64,000 bases of DNA, taken from Pseudorasbora parva (Eukaryota > Chordata > Actinopteri > Cypriniformes > Gobionidae). A program made the translations under genes and the position numbers. The notes below the pieces were generated by a model. The model did not search any database and had not been told where the DNA came from. It saw only the letters and a program-made list of their open reading frames with translations. Position 1 is the first letter of the stretch. Every line of letters starts with the position of its first letter. This document shows positions 35,133 through 49,095 of the stretch, piece after piece. The DNA lies in contig NC_090176.1 of the NCBI RefSeq assembly GCF_024679245.1, forward strand, positions 50,723,115 to 50,787,114, given 5' to 3'.

Positions 35133-35780
35133 AAGGGTTAGTTCACCCAAAAATGAAATGTCTGTCATTAACTCCTCCCCCTAATGTCGCTCCACACCCG
35201 TAAGACCTCCGTTCATCTTCACACACAGTTTAAGATATTTTATATTTAGTCCGAGAGCGTATGCAAGTGTATGCACACTATACTGTCCATGTCCAGAAAG
35301 GGAATAAAAACATCATCACAGTAGTCCATATGAGACATCAGTGGGTTAATTAGAGTCTCTTGAAGCATCCGAAATACATTTGGGTCCAAAAATAACAAAA
35401 ACTACGACTTTATTTACGGATTTGTTTTCAATCCTCAAATAAAGATTCAAACGGTCAGCGTATTGATTCATGATTCGGATCGCGTGTCAAACTGCTGAAA
35501 TCACGTGATATTGGCGATCCGAATCATGAATCGATTCACTGGTTCATAACGGCTCAAATCTTTGTTTTGAAATCGGCCCATCACTATATAAGTCGTTATT
35601 TAGTTTTTTTACACACAAAAAATATTCTCATGTCTTCATAAAATGGTTGTAGAGCCGCTGTAGTGATAGATTCATGATTCGGATCGGCAATGTCTTGTGA
35701 TTTCAGCAGTTTGACACGCGATCCGAATCATGAATCAATCCGCTGATTCATAACCGTTTGAATCTTTATTTGAGGATTCT
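35133..35780. mobile_element. Partial TTAA-type element with internal inverted repeats
   Basis: Starts AAGGGTTAGTTCACCCAAAA; contains inverted blocks around GATCCGAATCATGAATCGAT (35470-35560, 35670-35780). The first 205 bp are shared with 7022-7235, and 35360-35425 matches the host of the L1-like LINE. Confidence 0.7.
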
Positions 35781-35977
35781 AACTGAATACCATTTAGGCC
35801 GTATAGTATGTGAATTGGGACGCAGCAAGTGTGATCTAAAACAGGGGTTTTCAAACTTTTGTGTGTGTGGACCACTATTTGTAATCAAAAAATTTTGCGG
35901 ACCACCTCATACACATAATAAAATGTGTCTACACACAGCCCTGCCTGAATTAATCCGCACCTCTAAATAGGCACTAA

Positions 35978-36602
35978 GGCCCCGTCCACACGGAGACGCG
36001 TTTAGCTGTATACGTATACATTTTGTACCGTATCAGCGTTTCGTCCACACGGATCCGGCGTTTTAGAAGCATGAATCCGATATTTTTCGAAACCCGGTCC
36101 CAAAGCGGATAAATCTGAAAACAATCATCTTCCATTTTCTTGTGTACAGCGAATCCGTATATTTTCTGAAACGGTGATGTCATCAGACTACGTCCAGCAC
36201 GGTGAAAGAGTTAAGGGATACAACTACGGGCACTGGGCATGAGCACATCAATATCGCCTCATTTAATTACCGTATCTGCATTACTGTAAGGGTATGTTTA
36301 GGGTCGGGGTAGGTGAAGGCATTAGTAAAACACATCTGTTAAGTAGCAAATGTATTTATTGTTATTGTTTTGTGAGATTTTGCCTCACCTCCGACCACTG
36401 CTATACCCCTGCTGGCCACAACTCTTCTTCTCCGATTTTAGTGTATTTCTGTGGCAGAATTACAGCGCCACACACTGGCCTGGCATGCAAACTACATCAT
36501 TTTTAGTTCGTTTTCGTAATCTCGTGTGGACGAAGATATTTCTTAAAATGAGGGAAAAAAAAGAACGGATTAGGAAAGCGCTGGCTTCGTGTGGACGGGG
36601 CC
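35978..36602. mobile_element. Harbinger-like element inside the hAT shell
   Basis: TAA duplicated at 35975-35977 and 36603-36605. Ends GGCCCCGTCCACACGGAGAC and GGCCCCGTCCACACGAAGCC, inverted. 625 bp, noncoding. Confidence 0.85.
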
Positions 36603-36828
36603 TAAAACTATAGCTAGTCATCACATCAGTACAACAGGTTAAAGGAAGGTTTACTGCACACATTGGCTGCCACATATTTAATTTATTTATTTACTCAAGC
36701 GCCCTAATGCTAAATAGCTCTCGCAGTATTTTCTCTTCACCCTCCTTTTCTTTGTTTTTTTTATGATGAATCTGGCTCATAGACGCATCCGACTCACTTT
36801 CAATCTCTTCATTTTTTGTAACTTCTGC

Positions 36829-38398
36829 CAGTGCCGTTTCTAGGCTTAGGCAAAATAGGCGGTCGCCTAGGGCGCCAACAGCTGGGGGGCGCCAGTGAGC
36901 CCCCGCCCCAACAAGATTTTTTCATTATTTCATATATATTTTATTATTACTATTTTGTACTCTTGCTATTTCAGGGCATTATAATTAGTTGCGATTATTG
37001 GAGTGAAGTCGCCCTGGGGATAGTGGCGCTGCTGTAATGAGATCATGTAGAGGGAACATCGTCATCCGTGCTTTAGTTTCATCATCATGAAAAGGTCAAA
37101 GCCATCAGAGGCTCAGTATCGTAAACAGAAAAAGAGGAAATATAAAAAAGAAAGCGAAATATACAGGTATGTTAGCATACTTATTGGTTACTTCTCTACT
37201 AAGCTGGTCTCTCTATCATAACGTTGAGCAAAACATTACACTGAATATTAGTACTGGACGGACCACACGCCGAGCTCATTTCAGGTGCAGAACATTATAG
37301 CAGTTCATTTGAATTTAAAAAAAAAACATTACATCAGAGATATCTGTTTAGTGTAAATTGATAAAGTAATACTACTAATAATAATAATAATGCGTTCGAT
37401 TTATATAGCGCTTTTCTAGGCACTCAAAGCGCTTTACATTGAAGGGGGGAATCTCCTCAACCACCACCAATGTGCAGCATCACCTGGATGATGCGACGGC
37501 AGCCATATTGCGCCAGAACGCTCACCACACACCAGCTGATTGGTGGAGAGGAGACCGAGTGATGAAGCCAATCAGGATATGGGGATTATTAGGAGGCCAT
37601 GATGGACAGGGGCCAATGGGCAAATTTGACCAGGATGCCGGGGTTACACCCCTACTCTTTATCGAAGGACATCCTGGGATTTTTAATGACCACAGAGAGT
37701 CAGGACCTCGGTTTAACGTCTCATCCGAAGGACGGTGCTCTTTGTCAGTATAGTGTCCCCATCACTATACTGGGGTGTTTGGACCCACACAGACCACAGG
37801 TGAGCGCCCCCTGCTGGCCTCACTAACACCTCTACCAGCAGCTCCTGGTTTTCCCAGTTGGTCTCCCATCCAGGTACTGACCAGGCTCAGCCCTGCTTAG
37901 CTTCAGTGGGAAACCAGTCTTGGGCTACAGGGTGATATTGCTGCTGGTAACTGCCATAACCATGGGCGTCACTAGGCCCTTTTTTATGAACTTATGCCTC
38001 AGCCCCCCCAAAAAAAAAAATGTTATTATTAACCTTTAAAACATATGAAACTGGCGCGAGGCTTCGGCCCGTCTTTTATTCTTTGTGTCACTGTGCTCTT
38101 CATTCCGCAGCGGCGCCGAGTGACATGGTTTTCAAGCTATTGTTATCTAATTTTTTGGACCTCAGAACATCTAAAAATGCACATATGTAGATCATAGAAA
38201 TCAACATTTTCTCGGGGGATCATGCCCCCGACCCCCCCTAACATTTGTGATCGCAGTGATAATAAACCTGGCTACATTATTGGATTAATGCATGTACAAT
38301 ATGGCCATGAAATAACTGCTTTATAAGTTAGGGTTTTAAAAATCTGAATCTTAATATGAATCTTGCCTAGGGTGCCAGAAAGGCTAGAAACGGCCCTG
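36829..38398. mobile_element. Second hAT-like element inside the hAT shell
   Basis: Perfect 8-bp duplication ACTTCTGC (36821-36828, 38399-38406). Ends CAGTGCCGTTTCTAGGCTTA and CAGGGCCGTTTCTAGCCTTT, inverted. It contains a SINE3 and, around 37965-38240, a further repeat beginning CATGGGCGTCACTAGGCCC. Confidence 0.87.
37377..37950 (-). mobile_element. SINE3-type element with a 5S rRNA-derived head
   Basis: Read on the minus strand, the head contains GAAGCTAAGCAGGGC and TGGATGGGAGACCAACTGG, matching box A and box C of the 5S rRNA internal promoter (the 5S gene has GAAGCTAAGCAGGGT and TGGATGGGAGACCGCCTGG). The middle is shared with 566-903. The 3' end AAAGCGCTATATAAATCG and (TTA) repeats are of LINE type. 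It is close to full length, about 570 bp. SINE3 elements of this build are known from zebrafish. Current RNA polymerase III activity is unknown. Confidence 0.92.
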
Positions 38399-38706
38399 AC
38401 TTCTGCCTCTGTCTCTTTTCTCTTCAGAGAACCCGTTGCTATCCACCGATCCATAACCGCACTGAACTTGAACGTCACGCCCGAGCGCCACTAGGCTATT
38501 TTAGTAATCACACAACAACTTGACAATTTAATACAAATGTTATATCAATATAGGCCTACATATTCTTTTCACTTTCATTTCCTGGTAAAATGAAGGTAAA
38601 AAAAAATATTATTATATTTAATTTTGCCTTTCCACGGGCCACCTGCAGTACCCTCATGGGCCACTAGTGGTCCGCGGACCACAGTTTGGGAACGACTGAT
38701 CTAAAT

Positions 38707-39180
38707 CCATCCCAAATGATCAAACATGTTTAATCTCCTGCCAATGGATGGAATCAAAGTCTGAAGCGTAAAAAAATCATTTTTGCTACGAGTTTACTGC
38801 GTGATTTGTGAAATCAGTCCAGTCAGACTTAAAAGTCGAGCGTTAACGCAACACACACACACATCAGGCTCTGTGACGCTGAACACAAACAGCTTGTAAT
38901 TCGTCTGCGCTGATATTTGTTGTCAGATTAGGAAATTGCAGCTCAAACGGCGCTAATCAGTGAGGAAATGAGAGCCGGACTTCACTTGGTCTCGTTCCCA
39001 GTTCTTCCGTTTCCAATGGGAATTAAATGATCAAAGTGAAATAAAGCAGGACTCCGGTCTTCCTGCCATCGCTCGGGTTAGCTCAGAGCTGCTGCCGTTG
39101 TTTTGGTTCTCGTAAACTCGACCTTGAATCTGAGGACAAACATAAGAGCCTCTGCTCTCTACACTGACACAATCCTGCTC
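38707..39180. other. No gene recognised
   Basis: Unique-looking intron 1 sequence; short frames show no homology. Confidence 0.45.
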
Positions 39181-39181
39181 T

Positions 39182-39500
39182 TCCTCAGTGTTTTTCCTGC
39201 ATAAATATCTAAACATTATTAAATCAAGACACATTTACTGGAGAAGAGAAAACACTGAAGATATTAAGACTTGCTTTATGATAAATGTATCAAAATTAAG
39301 TGAGTTTGTGCTTAAAACAAGTGACAATATCAGAAACATTTTAACTTAATTCAAAGGGAAAACAGGATTATTTTTCCTAATTCTGATGAATTATTCATTA
39401 AACAAGACTTGATATCTGAAGTCATTTTGCAACTTGGAAAATAAACATTTTTCTTACAGGGAAGCAGATAATTTACTAATCTGAATAAACTCTGAAATCT
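39182..39500. repeat. ACATTTACTGGAGAAG dispersed repeat
   Basis: A longer copy of the block at 1290-1460: 39205-39275 matches it almost exactly. No gene. Confidence 0.7.
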
Positions 39501-39538
39501 CAGCATGATCGTGAATTCTATCTGTTCAAAGAGTTCAG

Positions 39539-40770
<1,232 letters not shown>

Positions 40771-40774
<4 letters not shown>

Positions 40775-41345
40775 TGCCATGAATCTATCTTTGTCCTTCT
40801 AGTAAATGTTTAGCAACACCCTAGAAACCGACCAGAACCCCCACACAGCTTTCAAACTTCAGTATTCAAACAACGGCCCACAGAAGCTTCAGACATCAAG
40901 GCTTTGTCAGGTCAATAATCTCCGCGTCCTGATATCGGAGACGGAGCGCTTCAGAAGCTGTCGAGTCCTGCTCTTCAGATCTATGCCTGCGAGTCACGCC
41001 GGCCAGGGTGAAAAGTGCATTTCAAAGTTAGAAGCTACTATGGAGCTGTATAGAAGCTGGAGGTACAGAGAGAGTGTGTGATCCTACACGCAGACAGAGG
41101 ATGTGCTGCCGCTCAGGTTTCCTCTTAAACACTCACCAAACGACACACATGAAAGCTGGAAAAAGCTATAATCTTCAATTTCAGACGTCAAGCACTCACA
41201 CTTATGCTATAGGAGACGAATCCAAACAAAACGAGGAGAACAACTACTGTAGAGATCGTCACCTGGTGAACGAGGATCATCCACACTCCAAAAATACCAA
41301 AAACAAAACTACTTAAAAAACTACCGTATGTATAAATAATGTTTT
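40771..41345. other. Unique sequence; 40857-40945 duplicates 40023-40110
   Basis: TTCAGTATTCAAACAACGGC and the following 85 bp occur at both places with few differences, in direct orientation, so a local duplication carried the CA complex. No exon was seen. Confidence 0.6.
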
Positions 41346-41354
41346 TACCCACCT

Positions 41355-43625
41355 TCATAGAACATTATTAAAGACCAGATAACGTTGAACGAACGTTCTA
41401 TTAGCGTTACTGGAAGAACGTTTGCTCATAACGTTTAGAGAACATTGCCAGAACGTTCTTAGAACATTATTAAAGACCAGATAACATTGAACGAACGTTT
41501 TATTAGCGTTACTGGAAGAACGCTTGCTCATAACGTTGAGAGAACATTGCCAGAACGTTCTTAGAACATTATTAAAGACCAGATAACGTTGAACGAACGT
41601 TTTATTAGCGTTACAGGATGAACGTTTGCTCATAACGTTGAGAGAACATTGCCAGAACGTTCTGAGAACATTATTAAAGACCAGATAACGTTGAACGAAC
41701 GTTTTATTAGCGTTACTGGAAGAACGTTTGCTCATAACGTTGAGAGAACATTGCCAGAACGTTCTGAGAACATTATTAAAGACCAGATAACATTGAACGA
41801 ACGTTTTATTAGCGTTACTGGAAGAACGTTTGCTCATAACGTTGAGAGAACATTGCCAGAACGTTCTGAGAACATTATTAAAGACCAGATAACGTTAAAC
41901 GAACATTTTATTAGCGTTACTGGAAGAACGTTTGCTCATAACGTTGAGAGAACATTGCCAGAACGTTCTGAGAACATTATTAAAGACCAGATAACGTTGA
42001 ACGAACGTTTCATTAGCGTTACTGGAAGAACGCTTGCTCATAACGTTGAGAGAACATTGCCAGAACGTTCTGAGAACATTATTAAAGACCAGATAACGTT
42101 GAACGAACGTTTTATTAGCGTTACTGGAAGAACGTTTGCTCATAACGTTGAGAGAACATTGCCAGAACGTTCTGAGAACATTATTAAAGACCAGATAACG
42201 TTGAACGAACGTTTTATTAGCGTTACTGGAAGAACGTTTGCTCATAACGTTGAGAGAACATTGCCAGAACGTTCTGAGAACATTATTAAAGACCAGATAA
42301 CATTGAACGAACGTTTTATTAGCATTACAGGAAGAACGTTTGCTCATAACGTTGAGAGAACATTGCCAGAACGTTCTTAGAACATTATTAAAGACCAAAT
42401 AACGTTGAATGAACGTTTTATTAGCGTTACTGGAAGAACGTTTGCTCATAACGTTGAGAGAACATTGCCAGAACGTTCTGAGAACATTATTAAAGACCAG
42501 ATAACGTTGAACGAACGTTTTATTAGCGTTACTGGAAGAACAGTTGCTCATAACGTTTAGAGAACATTGCCAGAATGTTCTGAGAACATTATTAAAGACC
42601 AGATAACGTTGAACGAACGTTTTATTAGCGTTACAGGAAGAACGTTTGCTCATAACGTTGAGAGAACATTGCCAGAACGTTCTGAGAACATTATTAAAGA
42701 CCAGATAACGTTGAACGAATGTTTTATTAGCGTTACTGGAAGAACGCTTGCTCATAACGTTGAGAGAACATTGCCAGAACGTTCTTAGAACATTATTAAA
42801 GACCAGATAACGTTGAACGAACGTTTTATTAGCGTTACAGGAAGAAAGTTTGCTCATAACGTTGAGAGAACATTGCCAGAACGTTCTAAGAACATTATTA
42901 AAGACCAGATAACGTTGAACGAACGTTTTATTAGCGATACAGGAAGAACGTTTGCTCATAACGTTTAGAGAACATTGCCAGAACGTTCTGAGAACATTAT
43001 TAAAGACCAGATAACGTTGAACGAATGTTTTATTAGCGTTACTGGAAGAACGCTTGCTCATAACGTTGAGAGAACATTGCCAGAACGTTCTTAGAACATT
43101 ATTAAAGACCAGATAACGTTGAACGAACGTTTTATTAGCGTTACTGGAAGAACGCTTGCTCATAACGTTGAGAGAACATTGCCAGAACGTTCTGAGAACA
43201 TTATTAAAGACCAGATAACATTGAACGAACGTTTTATTAGCGTTACTGGAAGAACGTTTGCTCATAACGTTGAGAGAACATTGCCAGAGCGTTCTGAGAA
43301 CATTATTAAAGACCAGATAACGTTGAACGAACGTTTTATTAGCGTTACAGGAAGAACGTTTGCTCATAACATTGAGAGAACATTGCCAGAACGTTCTGAG
43401 AACATTATTTAAGACCAGATAACATTGAACGAACGTTTCATTAGCATTACTGGAAGAACGTTTGCTCATAACGTTGAGAGAACATTACCAGAACGTTCTG
43501 AGAACATTATTAAAGACCAGATAACGTTGAACGAACGTTTTATTAGCGTTACAGGAAGAACGTTTGCTCATAACGTTGAGAGAACATTGCCAGAACGTTC
43601 ATAGAACATTATTAAATATGTAATA
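41355..43625. repeat. 102-bp minisatellite rich in AACGTT, about 22 units
   Basis: Each unit holds AGAACATTATTAAAGACCAG, ATAACGTTGAACGAACGTTT, TATTAGCGTTACTGGAAGAA and CGTTTGCTCATAACGTTGAG. The unit is 34 codons long, so frames remain open on both strands (524 residues minus, 243 plus). These are not treated as genes: the frame has no start context, changes come in all codon positions, and the sequence resembles a transposon interior. Confidence 0.96.
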
Positions 43626-43649
43626 ATTTTATTAGCGTTACAGGAAGAA

Positions 43650-43790
43650 CGTTTGTTTTTTCTCAAAACAAGACAATTACTTTTGCTTGTCTAGTAAATA
43701 CTTCTCATTTTGTGAATTGTTAGATATTTGGACTAGAAACAAGACAAAAATACTAAGTAAGAAACGCATTTTTTGCAGTGCATTATTAAA
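43650..43790. mobile_element. Right half of a palindromic MITE
   Basis: Matches the right arm of the 20248 and 21512 copies, ending CGCATTTTTTGCAGTGC. The left arm is absent, replaced by the minisatellite end. Confidence 0.85.
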
Positions 43791-44029
43791 GTTTACACTC
43801 TCTCTCAGTGTTACCTGCACAGGTATCCACAGTTATTTGTCAGAAAAAGTCGGCTGGATGACGCAAAAAGACGTCTTGGTTAAAACTACAGACCATATTC
43901 CCATCCACAGACCGTGGGATCAGCAGAGTGCATTATGGGTATTGAAGTCCTTTATCTCTGTTTTATCTAGTCATGCACTGATTTAAAAAAAAAAAAAACT
44001 TTTCTGATTGAAAATTAATTGTCATTTAA

Positions 44030-44330
44030 AGGAAGTGTATGTAAGATTGTGGGGCAAAACTGGTACTGCAATCACTTATCCCGGATGCCCAAACACTACT
44101 GACGTCGTGATTGGTCGATAGGTGGAGGGCGGAGCTTCAGGCCAAAACACAACATGACATCATCAACATCAGTTGAGGGCTGCAACAACAACTTTATAAT
44201 GACCATATCCTGGCCGGACTACTGTTGTCAGTGATAGAAGTGTTTGAAATGAACATGATTTCTTAATGTCTAGTGACATATCAGGGCCATTTTATGATTA
44301 ACTGAAATACATCTCTTACATAAAGTTCCT
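44030..44330. mobile_element. Short TTAA-flanked element
   Basis: TTAA at 44026-44029 and 44331-44334. Ends AGGAAGTGTATGTAAGA and AGGAACTTTATGTAAGAGAT, inverted. Contains GTGATTGGTCG and GGAGGGCGGAGCT (CCAAT and GC boxes). Confidence 0.78.
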
Positions 44331-44334
44331 TTAA

Positions 44335-44780
44335 GAGCAAATCCAGAAATGCTGATAATTGATGGTGTTGAAATGTCCTGAAAACATCTCAGTGCGCAGG
44401 TTCTGCTCGACTGGCCTCGACACAGGAGCACAAAGGCCCGTGTTTTTCTGCTCCGTTAGGGCGGTTCTGTCTGCATCCTGGCTTTACTGGGAAACACAAA
44501 CACTCTTCACCTTTTGATGATTTTAATTACAGCTTTTCTATGAAAGCAAGGCAAAGACAGAGCAAAGCCGCGGCGCAGCAGCTGAAGATCTGTGTTGTCT
44601 TTTCATGCGACCGCAGCCTTTGATTCCTCACATCGCTCAGACGACCTGACAGTCTCATCAATCATTCGTTTCTCTGCGCTCAGGCTTTCTCCTGCTCAAA
44701 GTTTGCTTATGCACAAACGTTTATCCTCCCTTAGGCATTAGTGCTGTGGAAGCCATTGACGCCATTTCTGAGTGCCAGTA
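44335..44780. other. No gene recognised
   Basis: Unique-looking intron 1 sequence. No repeat or exon identified. Confidence 0.45.
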
Positions 44781-44784
44781 GACG

Positions 44785-45285
<501 letters not shown>

Positions 45286-45570
45286 ACTAATTCTTCTCTT
45301 TAGAGACTTTATGAACTACAATTAGTAATTAAGTCAAATATTAATATACATTGAAAACATATAGAAATTATACAAAATAACGATAATAACAATAATAATA
45401 TATTATTAGTACTATATAATAGTATTTTATTATTATTATTAAAAAAGATTAATAATTATATTATAATTAAATAAAAAACAATATATAATGTCTCTACCAA
45501 TATAGATTTTATCTTCAGTATTTCAGTCAAAGATAAATAAATATTCTCATACCCATGTCATTATACACAT
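45286..45570. other. AT-rich sequence
   Basis: Nothing recognised beyond ATAATA-rich stretches. Confidence 0.5.
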
Positions 45571-45571
45571 T

Positions 45572-48070
45572 TGTGACCAGTCACGGAAAGTAGGGACACA
45601 AGTCGGTTCTGGGGCATTTTGAATTATTCACAGATTCTGAAAGTGTAGTCTCCAAGCTTTCCGACGATGTGTAACACATGGAAATCTGATAATATTTGGA
45701 GAAGTTGTGTCCATCTGAATGTAGGCCTTTAGAAAAGTGTAAACGAGAGAAAACAGCCTCTAAAGTTTTGCAGTTCTCACCTGCTGGGAGTGACAATAGG
45801 GCTCATTTACATCTCATTTAGATAAGCCACACCCCCTGTAAAGCTGCATGGTTGCTAGTAACGACAGACGCAACGGGAAAAATCAGACCGCATACTACTA
45901 ATAATAAAGATGCTAACATTACCATCTAAAAGCCCATTATAGTAAGTGATACGATGCTAAGGATTACAATTAAAACGACAGTTAAGAACAATAGGTAGGT
46001 GTGGGAAGGTCTAAACATGAGATAACGTGTGTGTGTGTTCTTAGAATGAACACAAAACGACAACTTTGGTGTTTATAGAAACACACTCCATAAGAAACAG
46101 AAAAGTATTCTTGCAAATCTTGTTGCCTCTAATGAAATAAGTCGTTCGGCCACACTTTCTGTTTGCCGGGGTCATCTTAGTGGATGTACTGTGCATCTGT
46201 TTGAAAGGGATAAAGACAGAGGAATGGGTTAAGTCCATCACCGTGGCTGTAGTATAGGGGTAACGCGCATGTCATTAAAGGGGCGGTGAAATGCTGTTTC
46301 ATGCACACTGAGCTTTTTACACTGTTAAAGACTTGGATTCCCATCCTAAACATAGACAACGTTTCAAAAACTAATGTTGGACGTTTGATGGAGTATTTCT
46401 GTGTTAAAATACTCCTTCCGGTTTCTCACAAGTTTCGGAGAGTTTTTTTCGAGTATGGGTCGGCTTGACGTTAATAGAGCGGAAGGTCCTTGTATGGGCC
46501 GTACGGGCTCTTCTCCCGGTAGGGTGCGCGCGCGTGACTAGAGCGGGAGAGAGAGGAAATGCACGCCCATAAACACTCTCAGGTGCAGATCCTGTCGTCC
46601 GTGAACACTTCTGTCGCGCCGCGCTCCACTTTATTCCTATGGGTGACGTCGAGCGACTTCAACGCTTCAGCACAGCATTCTGGGAAGGCAGCGCTGCATT
46701 TGAACCGATTTGAACGCAGAAATGACGGACAGCTTCACAACATCGCTTCAGTCACGTCTCAAAGTGGTTTTCCACGGTCACTGCTGTCAGGACTTCACCA
46801 AATCATACCAAAGAAGTGTGTTTTTGACGGAGCGGTCCCAGCGATAAAGGTTCGGTCCTGCTTTGGAAGCAGCCGGTGAGTTAAACTGCTTCAAATGTCT
46901 GTGCTGTCGGCTATCGTCGCGCGAGGAAACATCAGTAAACGACACGATCGCGTGCTTCGTCATTCAAATGCGCTAACGGACTCCATTGTTGATCTCTGTA
47001 TAACGTTTCACTAGTCTGACGTGCAAAACCGTTTTGCTTGCTACTGCTAAGGTTTAGTCGCATACAATAGTCCATAAACCGAATCATGTCCTCATAAACT
47101 GCGAGTAAAGACACACAAATGTTGACAGGCCACTAAATACAGTCCATACCACAGAGACGGACGTCCTGCTGTTGCCGTTTCTCCTGTTCAATTTATTTCA
47201 GCCTCCGAATGATTCTGGATCATATATCAGTATTAGCCGAGATCGATAGCCAAGGGTTTCTCCACGCTTGAGGACGTCACCGCTTTGCCCACTCGTCATT
47301 CTTTAGCTCCGCCCACTCGATACGCCTGCAGCCGCTTGGATTTTTCCGGAAAGACTCGGTACAGCCCATATTTCTTTTATAAATATAATAAAACTAAAGA
47401 CTTTTCGGAGATATGAAGGATGCAATACTACTCTATAGGTACTCAAGATTGACATGAGATTGACTGAAACTGAGTGTTTCACCCCCCCTTTAAGTTTTGA
47501 AGTAAATCGATCAGAGGTTCGAATCCGCCTTTTGCCACACTCTCTAACCGGGAATCACTTATTAATAAACACACATTAGACTCTTTATTTCCACTTTGCT
47601 AATATTTTCTCAATTCTTTTTGAAAATAAATGCCTTTCCGATCTGATATGTGATGGGAAAAGGCGGATTCTATCCTCTGATCGAGTAGCGTCAGAACTTG
47701 ATGCCATGCGCCTTACCCCTACACTACAGCCACGGTTACAGATTTGAGCCATTTCTCTGCCTTTATCCCCGTCAAATGTTCCTATCGATATCGCCTTTGA
47801 TTTATTACAGTCCAACGCTTTCATCGTCGCTCAGATCATCTCTACAGCCGGCCTGAGCGCTAATACACACAGACAAAACAAGGCGATTTCAACCTCAAAA
47901 TATACGCTTTTAAATATACCATTAATGCCATCTCAAACACGGAGAGGCTTCAAAAAACAGATTCTGCAAAAAAACGAAAATCACATAATTTGAAAAAACC
48001 CGCTTCTTTCTCATTTTTCTCAATAGTAGAGCTGCCGACTTGTGTCCCTGGTTTCCGTGACGGGTCACAT
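45572..48070. mobile_element. Foldback element with internal inverted tRNA-like sequences
   Basis: Ends TGTGACCAGTCACGGAAAGT and TGTGACCCGTCACGGAAACC are inverted, both followed by AGGGACACAAGTCGG or its near copy. Inner matches include GGGATAAAGACAGAG against its inverse near 47760. A tRNA-like block (GTGGCTGTAGTATAGGGGTA and AGGTTCGAATCC) occurs in both arms; the left copy is split by the TTAA element at 46279-47489. Transposon class unknown. Confidence 0.78.
46279..47489. mobile_element. TTAA-flanked element inside the foldback element
   Basis: TTAA at 46275-46278 and 47490-47493. Ends AGGGGCGGTGAAATGCTG and AGGGGGGGTGAAACACTC, inverted. 1.2 kb, CpG-rich in the middle. A plus-strand frame at 46559-46879 has no recognised homology. 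Confidence 0.83.

Positions 48071-49095
<1,025 letters not shown>

Larger units (their letters stand above)
35842..38698. mobile_element. hAT-like element, outer shell of a nested stack
   Basis: Ends CAGGGGTTTTCAAACTTTTG and CAGTCGTTCCCAAACTGTGG, inverted. Flanking 8-mers ATCTAAAA and ATCTAAAT differ at one position. The CAG..GTTCTCAAACT end type is characteristic of hAT elements. Its own sequence is left at 35842-35977, 36603-36828 and 38399-38698; the rest is later insertions. Confidence 0.85.

Noticed and set aside
41895..43469. 524-residue minus-strand frame with a 34-residue repeat (PPR or TPR-like length).
   Set aside because: It follows from a 102-bp minisatellite; the plus strand is open as well, and there is no PPR or TPR consensus.
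47640..47760. Possible tRNA gene on the minus strand.
   Set aside because: Box A is plausible but box B is eroded and no cloverleaf with a proper acceptor stem could be drawn; it is treated as a tRNA-like part of a foldback element.
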